Positions 25,605-34,227 of a stretch of 64,000 nucleotides of DNA are shown in pieces. Origin of the DNA: Algihabitans albus (GTDB lineage: Bacteria > Pseudomonadota > Alphaproteobacteria > Kiloniellales > DSM-21159); NCBI RefSeq assembly GCF_003572205.1, contig NZ_QXNY01000006.1:310001-374000 (forward strand). Reading direction: 5' to 3'. The position numbers and the translations under genes were made by a program. Numbering within the stretch: the first letter of the stretch is position 1; every line of letters begins with the position of its first letter. The notes beneath the pieces are model-generated. The model had not been told where the DNA came from. It worked only from the letters and a program-made list of their open reading frames with translations, and did no database searches.

Positions 25605-26573
25605 TCACGCGGGGGCGTCGGAGGCCGCCCGGCGCGTGATGTCCTTCGGCCAGCGCCGTTTGGAGCAAAGCCAGTCGCCCGGGCGTTCGGTGATCCAGGC
25701 CTCGTAGTGGGAGAGGATGTCCTGGGTCAGCGCGCGGGCGGCCTCGTGTTCGTCGCGGGCCTCGGCGCTGACGCGGATCGGTTTCATCAGGTGGACGCGA
25801 AAGCTGGCGCCCTCTCGCCGCTCCACGCGCACGGGGACCATCGGGACCTTCGTCCGCAGGGCCAGGCGTGCGGGAACCAGGGACGTCATCGCATCGATCC
25901 CGAAGAAGGGGACAAGTTCCCCCTCGTCGGACCGGGTATCGATCAGCATGCCGATGCTTCGCCCCTTGGAGAGCGCCGCCAGACTTCCGCGAATGGATTT
26001 TCGCTTTTCGATCAGCTCGCAGGCCAAGCCCCGGCGCATCCTCAGCACCCGGTCGGCGATGTAGGGATTTTGCTGTGGGCTGTAGACGACGCTGAGGGGC
26101 AGGCCGAGACGATGGGCGATGGCGCCGGCCGCGATCTCCCAATTGGCGATATGCGCCGTGACGAACATGATCGGCTTGCCGTCCCGCACCAGGTCCTCAA
26201 CCTCGCTGTCGACCAGCATTTCGGGTCCCTCGTCGGCGGATCCTGCGCAGATCCTCCCCACGTGGGGATACTCGGCCAGAACGCGCCCGGTCGCCGCCCA
26301 GCTCTGCCGCGCCAGGGCGGCGATCTCCTCCTGGCTCTTGTTCGGAAAGGCGATGCTGAGGTTGCGCACGGAGTGGCGGAACTTCGAGAGGCGAGGGGCG
26401 TAGGACCAGACCAGACGGTGGCCGATGGCGGAAGCGACCCGTGGCGGCAAGAGGGAACAGATCCCCCAGAAGGCCGACAGGAAGGCGTATTCGGCCCCCC
26501 AGACCATCTTTCTGATCCGTGGCGAGCGCTGAGCGGCTCCATCCAAAAAGGGCGTCAGGTAGGTGCGTGCCAA
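25605..26573 (-). CDS. LpxL/HtrB-like lipid acyltransferase
   Basis: A 322-aa inner-membrane acyltransferase of the late lipid A type. One N-terminal hydrophobic segment is present (AEYAFLSAFWGICSLLP). The catalytic HX4E is His141/Glu146 in TAHIANWE, and IDTRSDEGELVPFFG corresponds to the second conserved block of LpxL. It converges on the DJ-1 gene with only 7 bp between stops and lies 197 bp downstream of lptG. Housekeeping lpxL genes are not usually placed with sphingolipid genes, so it may acylate a sphingolipid or a lipid A variant; this is an inference. Confidence 0.82.
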   Translation of the reverse strand: MARTYLTPFLDGAAQRSPRIRKMVWGAEYAFLSAFWGICSLLPPRVASAIGHRLVWSYAPRLSKFRHSVRNLSIAFPNKSQEEIAALARQSWAATGRVLAEYPHVGRICAGSADEGPEMLVDSEVEDLVRDGKPIMFVTAHIANWEIAAGAIAHRLGLPLSVVYSPQQNPYIADRVLRMRRGLACELIEKRKSIRGSLAALSKGRSIGMLIDTRSDEGELVPFFGIDAMTSLVPARLALRTKVPMVPVRVERREGASFRVHLMKPIRVSAEARDEHEAARALTQDILSHYEAWITERPGDWLCSKRRWPKDITRRAASDAPA

Positions 26574-26770
26574 GGTCTCTCACCAAAGGGACAGCCAACA
26601 GAAATCGTACAGGTGACTTAGGGGCGCGGGCCCCGGGATTCGAGAGGAGCAAGCCTCGCTGACCTGGCGATTCCACCGTCAGGCAACGACCACTTCAGGT
26701 TTTACACACTAATATCACAAATCTGATTGGGCGAGTGAACGGCAGGTTCTCGACGAGTGGTCTCGACTGT

Positions 26771-27880
26771 TCAGTTACCGGCGCTCAGCAGCGCGCGTGC
26801 CGGCGGCCGGTTCCCCGAATCCCGGAAGATGAGGACGCTCCCGACGAGGCTCCCAAAGGCGATCACCGGACCCCAGGCCGCAAGCCAGGGCGGGAGAACG
26901 GCGAGTTCCCCCATTGCCAAGGTGGCCCGTGCGAAAACCAGGTAAGCGAAGCTGATGGCGACGGCGGCGGCGAAGATCCAGGCGAGCGTGCGGCGTGCGC
27001 GCAAGTATTGGCCGAGTGAGACGACCAGCGTCATCATGAGCAGCGGCGCCAGGGCTGCCGCCAACCTCTGATGGAACCAGGTCTCGTAGACCTCGACCCG
27101 GCGCTGACCGTAGGCATCGTTGGCCGCCAGGTTGCGCATCTCCGCCAGGTTCAGTTCTCTAGGTTCGACCGATAGTTGAATCAGTTGGTCCAGATCCAGC
27201 CGCCCGGCCCAGAACAGCGTCGGTATCCGGTTGCTCCGTTGGGTGAGGGCGTCGTACTGCCGGACCTCGCGCAACAGCCATCCGTCCTCGGTCGGTTCGG
27301 CTCCGGCGGCGCTCAAATGCTCGATCAGAGCGCCGGACTCGTCGCGGCGGAAAATCACGATGCCGCGCAGTTCGCCGGAGCGCGCGGACTCCGTCGGGAT
27401 GCGCAGCAAGTCGGCACCGCTGCGCAACCACACATTGCCGGAATCGTCCCCCAGCCTGCTGCTTTCGAAGCTGTCCATCCCCAATTCCCGCACCTGCTCC
27501 ATGGCGGGCGGAACACCCCAGTTGTCGACGGCGAACTGCAGGCCGACCAGGAGAAAAGAGATCGGCAGCAGTCCGAAGATCAGGCGGGCCGGAGAGGTGC
27601 CGGTGCTCCAGATGACCTCCAACTCGTGATGACGTGCCAGTTCGCCCAAGGTCATGATGGCACCGAGCAGTGTGGCGATCGGCAAGAGGTGCGAGACGAA
27701 GTCGGGAAGCCGCCAGAGGGCATAGCGGACCAGGGAAGTGGGATCGCCGTTCGAGGCGCTCAGGACGTTGTCGCCCCGCTCGAGCAACTCGAAGCTGAGC
27801 AGAACCGCGACCATACCGAACATGACCAGAGCGAATCTGGCGACGAAGAGGCGCGTGAAGTAGAGACTCAGGACGCGCAT
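26771..27880 (-). CDS. lptG: LptG-like permease (YjgP/YjgQ family)
   Basis: A 369-aa inner-membrane protein with three N-terminal and three C-terminal transmembrane helices flanking a periplasmic beta-jellyroll region. It is the partner of the adjacent LptF-like protein. The start MRVLSLYFTRLF is typical of LptG, and LATLLGAIMTLGELARHHEL-like sequence (ATLLGAIMTLGELARHHELE) is the conserved coupling helix for LptB. ATG 27880 overlaps the end of lptF by 13 nt. The family extracts LPS from the inner membrane; here the neighbours are sphingolipid genes instead of the usual lptD/surA/pdxA group. Confidence 0.88.
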   Translation of the reverse strand: MRVLSLYFTRLFVARFALVMFGMVAVLLSFELLERGDNVLSASNGDPTSLVRYALWRLPDFVSHLLPIATLLGAIMTLGELARHHELEVIWSTGTSPARLIFGLLPISFLLVGLQFAVDNWGVPPAMEQVRELGMDSFESSRLGDDSGNVWLRSGADLLRIPTESARSGELRGIVIFRRDESGALIEHLSAAGAEPTEDGWLLREVRQYDALTQRSNRIPTLFWAGRLDLDQLIQLSVEPRELNLAEMRNLAANDAYGQRRVEVYETWFHQRLAAALAPLLMMTLVVSLGQYLRARRTLAWIFAAAVAISFAYLVFARATLAMGELAVLPPWLAAWGPVIAFGSLVGSVLIFRDSGNRPPARALLSAGN

Positions 27881-29151
27881 CGCCTGGCCTCCGCCTCGAC
27901 CGGGGAACGGGTTGGGTCCGGGCCGCGCGATACGGCCTGCCGCGCTCCGGACCATGCCAGGATGGTCCCCAGCGACAAGCGTTGGGCGACGCGCAGGAAA
28001 GCCGCGAGGCTGGCCGCGAGGAAGACGAGGAAAGGCAACCAGAGCCCGAGGAGCGGCGATGTCTTCTCCGACTCCACGAGGTTTTCGCCGAAGCTGAGAG
28101 TCTCGTGATAGCCGATCAGGACGACGATGCCGATAGCAATGCCGATCAGACGGCCGCGGCCACGATTGCGTGTGCCGAGGGCCAGCGGCACGGCCAGGAA
28201 CGGCAGCACCAGGACGGACAGGATACGCACGATCCGGCCATGGAACTCGGCCACCATGTCGGCTGGGTCGACCTCCAGTCCCAGCCTATGGCGCTGCTGC
28301 CAAAGCTCCGACAGGGTCATTTCGCGCTCGTGACTGCCGCGCGGCGGGAAGGCACCGCTCGAGCCTCCGGCCAGGCCGGCAGTCCGACTTTCGAAGCGCA
28401 AGGTCCCCTTTTCCGCGGCCCCGGCTTCGGACTCCGACTCATCGGTTTCGGCGCCCCGGTCGGCTCCGTCTTCCGTCGGTCCCCTCGAGCCCGGACCGGC
28501 GCCTGGACCGTGCAGAAGCACGCCGTTCTGCAATACGACCGTCGGCGCTTGGCCGCTCTCGCCCAGCACCAGCAACCCCTCTTCGGCCGTGACGGCGGTC
28601 CAGGCGCCGTTGTCGTTCTGCGTGTAGAGAAACACCTGCCGGAATTGCCGGCGGTCCGTGGAAATCTCCTCGACGAAGAGGGTGGTGCCCTCGATGCTCG
28701 TGAAGGTGCCGGGCTCCAGGATCGCCTGGATCACCGTGCTGGTCGCCGAGTGCACCATCGATTTGTAGGCGTAGCGGCTGTGGGGCTGCAGGTAGCCCAG
28801 TGTCGCCAAGGAGATGGCCGCGACCACCAGAGCGACCCCCAGGCTCGGCCACAGCAGCCGAAACAGGCTGATCCCGCTTCCCAGCAGGGCGTCGAGTTCG
28901 CTGTCGCGGTGCAGCCGCCGGAACCCGATCAGGACGCCCAGGAAGAAGCCGAAGGGCAGGGCGAGTCCGATGTAGTGGGGCACGAGATAGGTCAGCATCT
29001 GCACGAGAACGCGCAGCGGCCCTTCCGTGCCCAACGCCAAGTCGAGAAGCCGAAGCAGGCGTTCTACCAGCAGCACCAGAAGCGCGAGCAGGAGCGTCAC
29101 CGCAAAGGGGCACAAGGTCTCGCTCAGCAGGTAGCGGTCCAGCGTCTTCAT
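27868..29151 (-). CDS. lptF: LptF-like permease with an acidic periplasmic insertion
   Basis: A 427-aa member of the YjgP/YjgQ family, longer than the usual 360-390. Helices lie at about 15-37, 50-78, 98-120 and in the last 130 residues. LIGFRRLHRDSELDALLGSG is the conserved coupling segment contacting LptB. Between residues about 215 and 248, inside the periplasmic jellyroll, there is an extra Gly/Asp/Glu/Ser-rich stretch (TEDGADRGAETDESESEAG). No LptB, LptC or LptA gene is visible in the window, so the pair would share the cellular ATPase. Downstream overlap with lptG indicates co-expression. Confidence 0.88.
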   Translation of the reverse strand: MKTLDRYLLSETLCPFAVTLLLALLVLLVERLLRLLDLALGTEGPLRVLVQMLTYLVPHYIGLALPFGFFLGVLIGFRRLHRDSELDALLGSGISLFRLLWPSLGVALVVAAISLATLGYLQPHSRYAYKSMVHSATSTVIQAILEPGTFTSIEGTTLFVEEISTDRRQFRQVFLYTQNDNGAWTAVTAEEGLLVLGESGQAPTVVLQNGVLLHGPGAGPGSRGPTEDGADRGAETDESESEAGAAEKGTLRFESRTAGLAGGSSGAFPPRGSHEREMTLSELWQQRHRLGLEVDPADMVAEFHGRIVRILSVLVLPFLAVPLALGTRNRGRGRLIGIAIGIVVLIGYHETLSFGENLVESEKTSPLLGLWLPFLVFLAASLAAFLRVAQRLSLGTILAWSGARQAVSRGPDPTRSPVEAEARRCAS

Positions 29152-29451
29152 GGGGCGTTCCGATGCCGGCGCCGGACTTGGGTTCCGTCGCCGAAGAGAG
29201 ACTCCTTTGGACTTGGTGAGGCCCGGTCTCGGACTTGGGAGGCCGCGGCCCTGCTTGCTATGTCAAACGCGAAGCCGGATTCTGAATGCCGCCGCGCCGA
29301 TCGATCCCGGACAGTGGAGCGCCGCCTGCGCTGCCAATCTGCGGGCGGATGCCGCCGCATCGCTTGGAGCCTGGCAATCTCCCGGTAGCGGGCGATTATC
29401 CGAAGTTCGCCGCGCGCGCACCCTGCATCAGGCCCTCGGGACTGTCGACTG
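29152..29451. other. 300-bp non-coding gap upstream of lptF
   Basis: No plausible gene on either strand. It separates the metallophosphoesterase gene from lptF on the minus strand and could hold an lptFG promoter. I found no clear terminator or operator. Confidence 0.45.
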
Positions 29452-30387
29452 TTATTCGGGCTTCGGCACAAGGATGGTTTCCCGCGTTTCCGCCGGCTTC
29501 AGGGCTCCTTCTTCTTCAAAGTAGGTACGTGCGCTCACATCGACACGCCAGGCATTCCCTTCGCGGCCGATGGCGTAGAGCTGATAGAGCGCCGCAGGAC
29601 GGCCATGGCTGGCAAGCGCCGAAGCAGAGGGGACGCCGCAGACCGGCACGGGGCCGGCAGGACCCGGAATCCGCCCCCGGCTGTGGCGGTGATCGTGTCC
29701 ATGCAGCACCAGTTCCGCCCCGGTTCGGGCGATCGCCTGGCGGAAGGCCGCAGCGTCGATCAGGCGCTTTCGGGATTTGACGGCTCCGGCGATCGGCGGG
29801 TGATGCAGCAAAACACAGCGAAACAGGCCCTCGCGGCCGAGCTGGATCAGGCTGTCTTCCAAAGCTTCGATCTGCCTCGTCCCGAGCTTGCCGGTGGCGA
29901 AGGCCGGTGGCGTCGGCAGCGCCGTCGAGAGACCGATCAGGGCCACCTCCCCGATGCGGCGCAGGAAGGGAAACCCGGTCGCCTGTTCTGCCGTCTCATC
30001 TGCCGCCATGTCGGCGCCGTCATGAGAGGTCATGTAGGCCGCGATATGTCCCAGGGAGTCGGCCCAGGGCACTGCGACGCTGGCGTCGTGGTTGCCGGGG
30101 ACCACGCTGACGGAATCGGGCGGCCCCAACGCGCGCAGCCAGGTGGCGGCCTGTTCGAATTCGGCGGGCAGGGCGATGTTGGTGAGATCGCCCGTGACAA
30201 CCGTGTGGTCGGGGGCGGCGGCCCGCAGGTCGCGGGTGAGCGCGTCCAGTACCTCGCGCCTGTGAATATGCTGCCGGCGCCGTCTCCAGGAGAGATATCC
30301 GAGCAGCCGTTTGTTGGCCAATTGCCGCCACCGCACTGGCGGCAGAGGCGCGATATGGGGGTCGGAGAGGTGGGCCAGCCTGAACAT
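29452..30387 (-). CDS. Calcineurin-like metallophosphoesterase
   Basis: A 311-aa protein with the ordered metal-binding motifs of the family: DPH (LAHLSDPHIAP, Asp9/His11), GD in VVTGDLTN, GNHDA, and later HHPP and HGHDH. Such enzymes hydrolyse phosphomonoesters or nucleotide-diphospho lipids (LpxH/UDP-diacylglucosamine hydrolase-like or CDP-lipid related). It starts 3 bp downstream of the NTP-transferase gene and is part of the bcerS-like operon, so a lipid-linked or nucleotide-activated head-group intermediate is a reasonable substrate guess. No signal peptide is present, so it acts in the cytoplasm or at the membrane face. Confidence 0.85.
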   Translation of the reverse strand: MFRLAHLSDPHIAPLPPVRWRQLANKRLLGYLSWRRRRQHIHRREVLDALTRDLRAAAPDHTVVTGDLTNIALPAEFEQAATWLRALGPPDSVSVVPGNHDASVAVPWADSLGHIAAYMTSHDGADMAADETAEQATGFPFLRRIGEVALIGLSTALPTPPAFATGKLGTRQIEALEDSLIQLGREGLFRCVLLHHPPIAGAVKSRKRLIDAAAFRQAIARTGAELVLHGHDHRHSRGRIPGPAGPVPVCGVPSASALASHGRPAALYQLYAIGREGNAWRVDVSARTYFEEEGALKPAETRETILVPKPE

Positions 30388-30390
30388 CGC

Positions 30391-31200
30391 CTAAACGGGA
30401 GCGCCGGAGCGTTGGCGCAGAATGCCCTCCACCAGGGTCAGGTCGGCGGGCTTGTCGACGTCGATCGCGGCCTCGGCGACAGGCAGGACGACGGCGGCGC
30501 AGGTCACGCCGGTCAGCTTCGAGATGTGGCGGGCCGCATCGTCCAGACTGAGCCGTCCGAGCAGATAGCGGGCGAGCATCAGCGGCCCCAGGGCCCAGGC
30601 CATGCGCCAGGGACGCTTGCGCTCCTGTTCGACCCGGCCCCAGAAGTCGACGACGCGAAGCCCGTCCGGATCCATCACGGCATAGAGGTTGCAGCCGCTG
30701 TAGGATCCGCCGCGCAGGTTCAGGTAGGTGCGCTTGGCGTCTGGGTAGGCGGCCTGGATCGTGGAGGCGCTGGTGACCCCGGTCACCACCGCGGCGCCGG
30801 TTTCCAGCGCCAGTGCGCAGAACCGCTCGACCAGGTCAGGTGTCAACAGCGCGTGATCGGCCGTCGTGATCAGGTAGGGCGGCGGCGCTTGCAGCGTCTT
30901 CAACGCCCGCAGGACGCTCTGACTGGGGCTGTCGGCGGTCGCGACGGCGCCGGGGCGGGCATGGCCTTCGCGGGTGACGAAGGCGACGATGGATTCCAGC
31001 ACGGCGGGGCTCTCGACCGATACCGTGATCCCGTCGACGCAGGCGCTTCGATTGAGGGCATCGACGACGCGGCCGAGCATCGGCACGCCGCCGGTGGGGA
31101 CCAGGCAGCGGTGGCTGACGCCCGCCGCGTCCGCCAGAGCGTCGCGGCCGGGCCGCTGGCCCGCCAGCACCAGTGCGGTGAAGCTCGGTTCCACCGTCAT
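30391..31200 (-). CDS. MobA-like NTP transferase (nucleotidyltransferase)
   Basis: A 269-aa protein with the sugar/alcohol-phosphate nucleotidyltransferase fold. FTALVLAGQRPGRDALA is a degenerate form of the LAxGxGxR nucleotide loop, LVPTGGVPMLGRVVDAL follows it, and LITTADHALLTPD carries the metal-binding aspartate. NLRGGSYSGCNLYAV is the acceptor region. ATG 31200 overlaps the stop of the upstream GNAT gene by 4 nt. I infer that it activates a head-group precursor (CDP- or similar) for the sphingolipid; the substrate is unknown. The missing glycine pattern in the first loop deserves attention. Confidence 0.75.
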   Translation of the reverse strand: MTVEPSFTALVLAGQRPGRDALADAAGVSHRCLVPTGGVPMLGRVVDALNRSACVDGITVSVESPAVLESIVAFVTREGHARPGAVATADSPSQSVLRALKTLQAPPPYLITTADHALLTPDLVERFCALALETGAAVVTGVTSASTIQAAYPDAKRTYLNLRGGSYSGCNLYAVMDPDGLRVVDFWGRVEQERKRPWRMAWALGPLMLARYLLGRLSLDDAARHISKLTGVTCAAVVLPVAEAAIDVDKPADLTLVEGILRQRSGAPV

Positions 31201-32360
31201 GACAGCTGCTTCTCGAAGATGCGGTAGGTCTTGTAGGCCTCGCCGCCCCAGGCCTCGACAATCCGTCGGGCCGGCAGATTGTCTTCCAGGACCCAGGAGA
31301 GTTCCGCCCAGATCAGCCCGCGACGCCGATGGTGATCGCGGATGCGGTCGATCACGCCGAGGGCCAGGGCCGTGCCGCGCGACGTGCCGTGGAACCGCCG
31401 CTTGACGCCCATGATCGCGATGCGTCCGCTTTTCAGGCCGCGCACCTTGAGGCGCCAGAGCAGCTTGAGCCAGCCGAAGGGCAGCAACCGTCCGCCCAGT
31501 CCGGCGAAGGCCTCGTTCATGTTGGGCAGGATGACGCACATCGCCACGGGCTCGCCGTCCACCACTCCGAAGCAGATCGATTCGGCGGTCAGCAGGGGCT
31601 TGAGATTGGTCTCGAGGTACGTCACGTCAGCGTCGGTCATCGGGGCGAAGCCCCAGTTGTCGGACCAGGCGTCGTTGAAGATCTCCTTGATGTGCTGAAG
31701 CTCACGCGTGACGTCGGCCAGGTTGGCATCGCGGAATTCCAGCTTCTTGGCGCGTTGTGCGTTGTCCAGAAAGGCGCGCGCCGCCGGCGGTGCGGCGGCC
31801 GCGACGTCGTAGTGGTAGGCGACCATATCCTTCGCCTTCCGATAGCCCTGTTGCTCCAGACGATCCGCGTAGTAGGGCGGTGCATAGTTCATCATGAAGC
31901 AGGCCGGCGAGTCGAAGCCCTTCACCAGCAGGCCGCACTCGTCGTTGATCGAGAGGCTGAAGGGGCCTTGGACCCTCGTCATGCCGCGCTGGCGCAACCA
32001 GTCTTCCGCCGTGCCGCAGAGCCGGTTGAAGACCTCGGGGTCGTCTTCGGCCTCGAGGCATCCGAAATGACCGATGGCGTCGCCCCTCCGCTCTAATTGC
32101 CTGCGGTCGATCTGGGCGCTGATCCGGCCGACCGGCCGTCCCTGGCGCGTGGCCGTCCAGTAGGCGAACTCGGCCTGCGCGAAGAAGGGATTGCGGCGTG
32201 GATCGAAGTGCCGCAGGCGCTCGAAGCGCAGCGGTGCGATCCAATTGGGATCGTCGGCGTGAAGGACCTCGGCCACCTCGAAGAAGCGCGTCAGGTCGCG
32301 GCGGCTGCGACCTTGTTCGACCGACAGCGTGGCCGGCGTTGCGGCGGGGGATCTGTCCAT
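31197..32360 (-). CDS. bcerS: GNAT-like N-acyltransferase, candidate bacterial ceramide synthase
   Basis: A 387-aa soluble protein built of two GNAT-like halves. HADDPNWIAPLRFERLRHFDPRRNPFF near the start and RVQGPFSLSINDECGLLVKGFD in the middle are typical of the large acetyltransferase-like family that is often mis-annotated. The Caulobacter bacterial ceramide synthase (bCerS), which N-acylates the sphingoid base, is reported as a GNAT-superfamily protein of similar size within the sphingolipid gene region. Its location with a fatty-acid hydroxylase 34 bp upstream, and spt 12 kb away, supports that role. The start may also be TTG 32366. Assignment by context and family resemblance only. Confidence 0.62.
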   Translation of the reverse strand: MDRSPAATPATLSVEQGRSRRDLTRFFEVAEVLHADDPNWIAPLRFERLRHFDPRRNPFFAQAEFAYWTATRQGRPVGRISAQIDRRQLERRGDAIGHFGCLEAEDDPEVFNRLCGTAEDWLRQRGMTRVQGPFSLSINDECGLLVKGFDSPACFMMNYAPPYYADRLEQQGYRKAKDMVAYHYDVAAAAPPAARAFLDNAQRAKKLEFRDANLADVTRELQHIKEIFNDAWSDNWGFAPMTDADVTYLETNLKPLLTAESICFGVVDGEPVAMCVILPNMNEAFAGLGGRLLPFGWLKLLWRLKVRGLKSGRIAIMGVKRRFHGTSRGTALALGVIDRIRDHHRRRGLIWAELSWVLEDNLPARRIVEAWGGEAYKTYRIFEKQLS

Positions 32361-32394
32361 GGGCAAAGCTACGCCGGTTCCGGCGCCTGTCAGG

Positions 32395-33168
32395 CTACTC
32401 GCCGGGGGCGGGGCACACCGGATCCGGTCGCCGGGGCGCGTCGGAGAGTTCGGCCACCCAGGGGTAACGCTCGGCCTGCTTGGTCGTGTAGCCGAGGTTG
32501 AAGACGGTGGGGCTGCGCTTCACCTGCTTGGCGTGGGGATAGTAGGTGCCGAAGGCTCGGTCCCAAGCGAAGCTTGTGATCCCGAAGTTGCCCTGCTCGT
32601 TGTGGAAGTGATGCGCCACGTGACTCTTCTTGATCCGTTGCAGCCAGGCCGACCGCGGCTTGAAGGGCAGGTGCTGCGCGCAGTGGCAGAATTCGTAGAA
32701 GGCGAAGACCAGCAGGCCGGCGGCGAAGGCCGCGGCCGCCGAGCCCGGACCGCCGATGGCCCAGCCGAGCGGCAGGGTGATCACCGCGATGGGCGGCAGC
32801 GTGGTGTGAAGCGCGCCGAACAAGACGCTCATATCGTTGGGGTTCTGATGATGGTCGAAGTGAATCCGCTTCCACAGGCGCGCGGTCAGGGGGGATTTGT
32901 AGAGGAACTGGGCGTGCAGCACGAAGCGGTGCAGCAGGTACTCGACCAAGGGATAGAGCGCGATCGTCACGGCGGCGGCCAGCAGCGGCTTCCAAAGGCT
33001 GTCGGTGAGCAGCACCGACGCCGTAATCGCCGCTGCGGCGAGCGCGAGATAGACCAGAATGGCGTAATGCGTGAAGTAAGCTTTGACCAGATCGGCAAGA
33101 CTCATCTTGTCGAGAAAGTACTTGCGACCCGCCCAGACCCCGAAATCGACCACAGAGATCCCTCTCAC
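32395..33168 (-). CDS. Fatty-acid hydroxylase/sterol desaturase superfamily protein
   Basis: A 257-aa membrane di-iron oxygenase. Histidine clusters appear as HRFVLH (80-85), HFDHH (103-107), HCAQH and HVAHHFHNE. Hydrophobic helices surround residues 33-55, 62-80, 120-155. Members hydroxylate sphingolipid acyl chains (FA2H/Scs7), sphingoid bases (Sur2) or carotenoids. Being first of the minus-strand run with the ceramide-synthase-like gene, it most likely hydroxylates a ceramide or its fatty acid. GTG 33168 is the longest start and lies behind AGTGAGAGG-like purines; GTG 33153 is an alternative. Confidence 0.82.
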   Translation of the reverse strand: MRGISVVDFGVWAGRKYFLDKMSLADLVKAYFTHYAILVYLALAAAAITASVLLTDSLWKPLLAAAVTIALYPLVEYLLHRFVLHAQFLYKSPLTARLWKRIHFDHHQNPNDMSVLFGALHTTLPPIAVITLPLGWAIGGPGSAAAAFAAGLLVFAFYEFCHCAQHLPFKPRSAWLQRIKKSHVAHHFHNEQGNFGITSFAWDRAFGTYYPHAKQVKRSPTVFNLGYTTKQAERYPWVAELSDAPRRPDPVCPAPGE

Positions 33169-33286
33169 TTCGCTGATCCGCTGTATCGCGGATGCCGCGT
33201 CAAAGTAATCAGCCGGCTGGAGACCGACAAGGGCAGGCTACGCCGGCCCGCCTCCTCCACATCGGCCCATTCCGGCCCACGTCCCG

Positions 33287-34189
33287 TCAGGCTGCCAGGG
33301 GCGGCGTACGCTCCAGCACCTCGAAGGCGTCGTGACGAACGAAGTTCTGCCGCATCTCGGCGCGTACCAGATCCTCGCTGACCAGTCCCGACTCCAGACA
33401 TTCCCGCAGAAGGCCGAAGAAGAGCTGTTCCTGGTTACTGTCGGGATGCTGACGATAGCGTCCCAGCAGTCCGTGCTGACCGAAGAGATGGCGCCTGGCG
33501 CGCATGATCCAACCCAGCGGCGGGAACAGGCGGTGGCGTTCGGCCGGCGTGAAGTCGACGGGCAGACCCGTCTTCCAAGGCTGGGTCAGCCGGCGCGTAT
33601 TGTGCAGCATCCGCGTTTCCGGGCCCAGATGGTCGAAGTCGTTCCAGTGGTCCTCCAGCAGGCCGATGCTGTCCTGCGGTTCAAGCTTGAGGCTGACCCA
33701 CTGCATGTAGTCGCGCTTGAAGGCGAACATCTCGCCGAACTGCTCCTCGCAGCGCCAGTGCGTCAGCTTGGCGCAGTCCAGAAGCATGACGCTCGAGGCC
33801 CAGAAGCGGAACAGACGCTTCACGCCGGAGCGGTAGCGGCAGAGGATCGCCTTGCCGCCCATGTCGCGCGACAGCAGCTCCCAGATATCGCCGACGGCGA
33901 AGATATCGGGATCGATGACGACGGCGCGGCCCCGGTACTCCATCAGCTCGGGCGGCATGAAGCGCAGCGGCGTGAAGGATTGCAGGTCGTCGTTGCGCCA
34001 GATCCGCTCGACACCGTCGCGCAGGAAGGTCTTGCCCTCGTAGGACAGCAGGAAGGGGTGATCCTTGGTGTGGATCAGCCGGACGTCGAACTTGTCGGCG
34101 TTGGGCGAATTCCGCTTCAGCGCATGCTGGGCGACCAGAGCGCCGAGCATCTGCCGTTCGTTGGTGTGGATGAAAACGCAGTGTTCCAC
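33287..34189 (-). CDS. GT8-like putative glycosyltransferase, copy A
   Basis: A 300-aa soluble protein. VVIDPDIFAVGDIWEL contains a DxD (Asp93/Asp95) in the position and context of glycogenin/GT8 glycosyltransferases, which bind a nucleotide-sugar and Mn2+. FIHTNERQMLGALVAQHAL begins the Rossmann-like half, and WASSVMLLDCAKLTHW, LHNTRRLTQPWKTG follow. It is strongly similar along its whole length to the protein at 36536-37444, so the two arose by duplication. It lies 38 bp after the sulfotransferase gene on the same strand. Donor and acceptor are unknown. Confidence 0.75.
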   Translation of the reverse strand: MEHCVFIHTNERQMLGALVAQHALKRNSPNADKFDVRLIHTKDHPFLLSYEGKTFLRDGVERIWRNDDLQSFTPLRFMPPELMEYRGRAVVIDPDIFAVGDIWELLSRDMGGKAILCRYRSGVKRLFRFWASSVMLLDCAKLTHWRCEEQFGEMFAFKRDYMQWVSLKLEPQDSIGLLEDHWNDFDHLGPETRMLHNTRRLTQPWKTGLPVDFTPAERHRLFPPLGWIMRARRHLFGQHGLLGRYRQHPDSNQEQLFFGLLRECLESGLVSEDLVRAEMRQNFVRHDAFEVLERTPPLAA

Positions 34190-34227
34190 GTCAGTCTCTC
34201 CGTCCTGCGTCCGTCTTGCTGATCAGC

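Noticed and set aside
26574-26770. AT-rich TTGTGA-containing stretch upstream of the LpxL-like gene
   Set aside because: The best -10 at proper spacing is too poor (TGAAGT) to call a promoter.
31201-31539. Longer N-terminus for the NTP transferase
   Set aside because: It would lie inside the GNAT gene; the coupled ATG 31200 places the nucleotide loop at the usual position.
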